This document shows positions 62,989 to 64,000 of a stretch of DNA of 64,000 nt, piece after piece; positions within the stretch are counted from its first letter, which is position 1; every line of letters begins with the position of its first letter. Under the pieces are notes generated by a model. It was not told the DNA's origin. It did no database searches and saw only the letters and a program-made list of their open reading frames with translations. The position numbers and the translations under genes were made by a program. Source of the stretch: CAVTLG01 sp963735495. Lineage in GTDB: Bacteria > Chloroflexota > Ktedonobacteria > Ktedonobacterales > Ktedonobacteraceae. Location of the stretch: the NCBI GenBank assembly GCA_963735495.1, contig CAVTLG010000009.1, positions 682,001 to 746,000 of the forward strand, written 5' to 3'.

Positions 62989-63777
62989 CTAAGGCAGGGT
63001 GAGCAGCTCGGGTGCGCCATCGGTAATCGCCAGCGTATGCTCAAACTGTGCTGAGCGGGAGCCATCGGCGGTACTGATCGTCCAGCGATCAGCTTGCAGG
63101 CTTGTGTCAGGACCTCCAGCGTTGATCATTGGCTCGATAGTGAAGACCATGCCGCGCTGAATTTTAAGCCCGGTGTGTGGACGTCCAAAGTGTGGCACCA
63201 GCGGATCTTCGTGTAGATTCCGACCGACGCCATGACCAACCAGGTCGCGTACAGTGGAAAATCCCTGCGCCTCTGCATATTGCTGAATCGCCGCGCCGAT
63301 ATCGCCGATGCGGTTGCCTGGGCGCGCCTGTTCAATGCCCAACTCCAGGCAACGCGCGGCTACATCCATCAGCTGTTGTGATTTCTGATCAATTGTGCCT
63401 ACGGCATAGCTCATGCAGGCATCACCGGCCCAGCCTTTCAGGTTAACTCCGATATCGACGCCGATGATATCCCCGTCATGCAGTGCCTGCTGCGTACTGG
63501 GTATGCCGTGGCAGATAACGTCGTTGATGGCGACGCAGATCGTGGCCGGAAATGGTGGCGTTGCCGGATGACCATGGCGAGCAGGTTGCGCACCATAACC
63601 CTTGTACAGTGGCTTGGCGCCTTTCGAGAGAATATAGTCCTCGGCGATCTTATCAAGTTCGGCAGTGGTGGTCCCTGGAACAATATGTGGACGGAGGACC
63701 TCAAATGTTTCTGCGACGAGGTGTCCGGCTTCGCGCAGGTAGACAATTTCCTGGCGTGATTTCAGTAGAACGGCCAT
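62989..63777 (-). CDS. map: Methionine aminopeptidase, type I
   Basis: A 262-aa enzyme that removes the initiator Met. The five metal ligands are visible: Asp in IIGVDIGVNLKGW, Asp in AGDACMSYAV, His in VGHGVGRNLHE, Glu in FTIEPMIN and Glu in AQFEHTLAI. ATG 63777 follows AAAGGA. Length is normal. It converges with the ABC transporter genes. Confidence 0.95.
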   Translation of the reverse strand: MAVLLKSRQEIVYLREAGHLVAETFEVLRPHIVPGTTTAELDKIAEDYILSKGAKPLYKGYGAQPARHGHPATPPFPATICVAINDVICHGIPSTQQALHDGDIIGVDIGVNLKGWAGDACMSYAVGTIDQKSQQLMDVAARCLELGIEQARPGNRIGDIGAAIQQYAEAQGFSTVRDLVGHGVGRNLHEDPLVPHFGRPHTGLKIQRGMVFTIEPMINAGGPDTSLQADRWTISTADGSRSAQFEHTLAITDGAPELLTLP

Positions 63778-63831
63778 ATATAATTCCTTTTCTTTTAAAA
63801 AACGCATACAACGGGTTCGTGTTGTCCTACG

Positions 63832-63999
63832 CTATGTAGTGATATGGGCAACTGCTACGTGAGTTTCCTCAGGAAACTCCCAGGTGAGCAGATCGTCCGT
63901 TGTGACCCGAAAATAGCTGTTAAAGTAAGTGAGAAGATGGTCGATAGTTGTGTAATCAATGCGCTGACTCTTGCCGGTATGCAGTGCCGCTAGCACACT
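63832..63999 (-). CDS. C-terminal part of an XRE-type HTH protein (cut by window edge)
   Basis: An open frame enters from the right edge and stops at 63832, 55 codons. ALHTGKSQRIDYTTIDHLLTYF then FRVTTDDLLTWEF resembles the last helices of a Cro/C1-type helix-turn-helix, as in small XRE regulators. Only this end is visible. Confidence 0.5.
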   Translation of the reverse strand, partial: SVLAALHTGKSQRIDYTTIDHLLTYFNSYFRVTTDDLLTWEFPEETHVAVAHITT

Positions 64000-64000
64000 C

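Overview
The window reads as a chromosomal segment of a Ktedonobacteria-like member of the Chloroflexota. This is inferred from the gene mixture, not from a marker gene: Hanks-type kinases with long Ser/Thr-rich tails, a TIR/NB-ARC/TPR receptor-like protein, a TnpA/TnpB transposon, lineage-restricted membrane and acidic proteins, and mid-range GC. I see no rRNA, tRNA or CRISPR array.

Layout. 1-4,900: a frameshifted amino acid deaminase/aldolase with a TetR regulator, then an IS4-like element nested inside a small inverted-repeat element (MITE), then small genes around an intergenic region rich in inverted repeats. 5,098-12,658: a giant membrane protein with an N-terminal zinc ribbon, an acidic protein and an S9 peptidase. 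12,740-21,716 (minus strand): methyltransferase, secreted beta-propeller lipoprotein, MtaB, DUF2085 protein, glutaredoxin-like protein, a membrane Ser/Thr kinase and TypA/BipA. 22,365-29,985: a frameshifted GH15 glycosidase, small regulators, an SCP2 protein, a coiled-coil protein, a possible non-coding RNA locus, a MoaD-like protein, a 6-pyruvoyltetrahydropterin synthase homologue and a metallophosphoesterase.

30,332-41,794 (minus strand) is the best-defined unit: a consensus promoter, a T-box leader with a likely Trp specifier, then trpS, trpE, trpG, trpD, a trpC-trpF fusion, trpB, a B3/4-domain gene, trpA, aroH and a DAHP synthase. These cover entry into the shikimate pathway, a chorismate mutase branch, the whole chorismate-to-Trp route and the Trp-tRNA synthetase. 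Two copies of the MITE family sit in its internal gaps, and one supplies the stop codon of trpCF.

41,800-48,360 is accessory: a TPR remnant, a 54-aa zinc-ribbon protein, two unrecognised proteins, a TIR-NB-ARC protein with nine TPR units, and a LysM/lytic transglycosylase. 48,700-58,476 holds a DtxR regulator, an O-antigen ligase-like protein, DUF3307, a PadR regulator, a GNAT protein, DUF1697, a HAD phosphatase, a membrane pseudokinase, a Gluconate-2-DH-3-like protein and PurU. 58,584-60,325 is a decayed IS200/IS605-type element: its TnpA has Asp at the expected catalytic Tyr and its tnpB is broken by two frameshifts. 60,494-63,999 holds a FecCD-type permease with an extended ATPase, methionine aminopeptidase, and an HTH gene cut by the window edge.

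Three reading-frame breaks look like single-base insertions (the deaminase, GH15 in an A7 run, and tnpB twice). They may be real decay or assembly error, and the sequence alone cannot decide.
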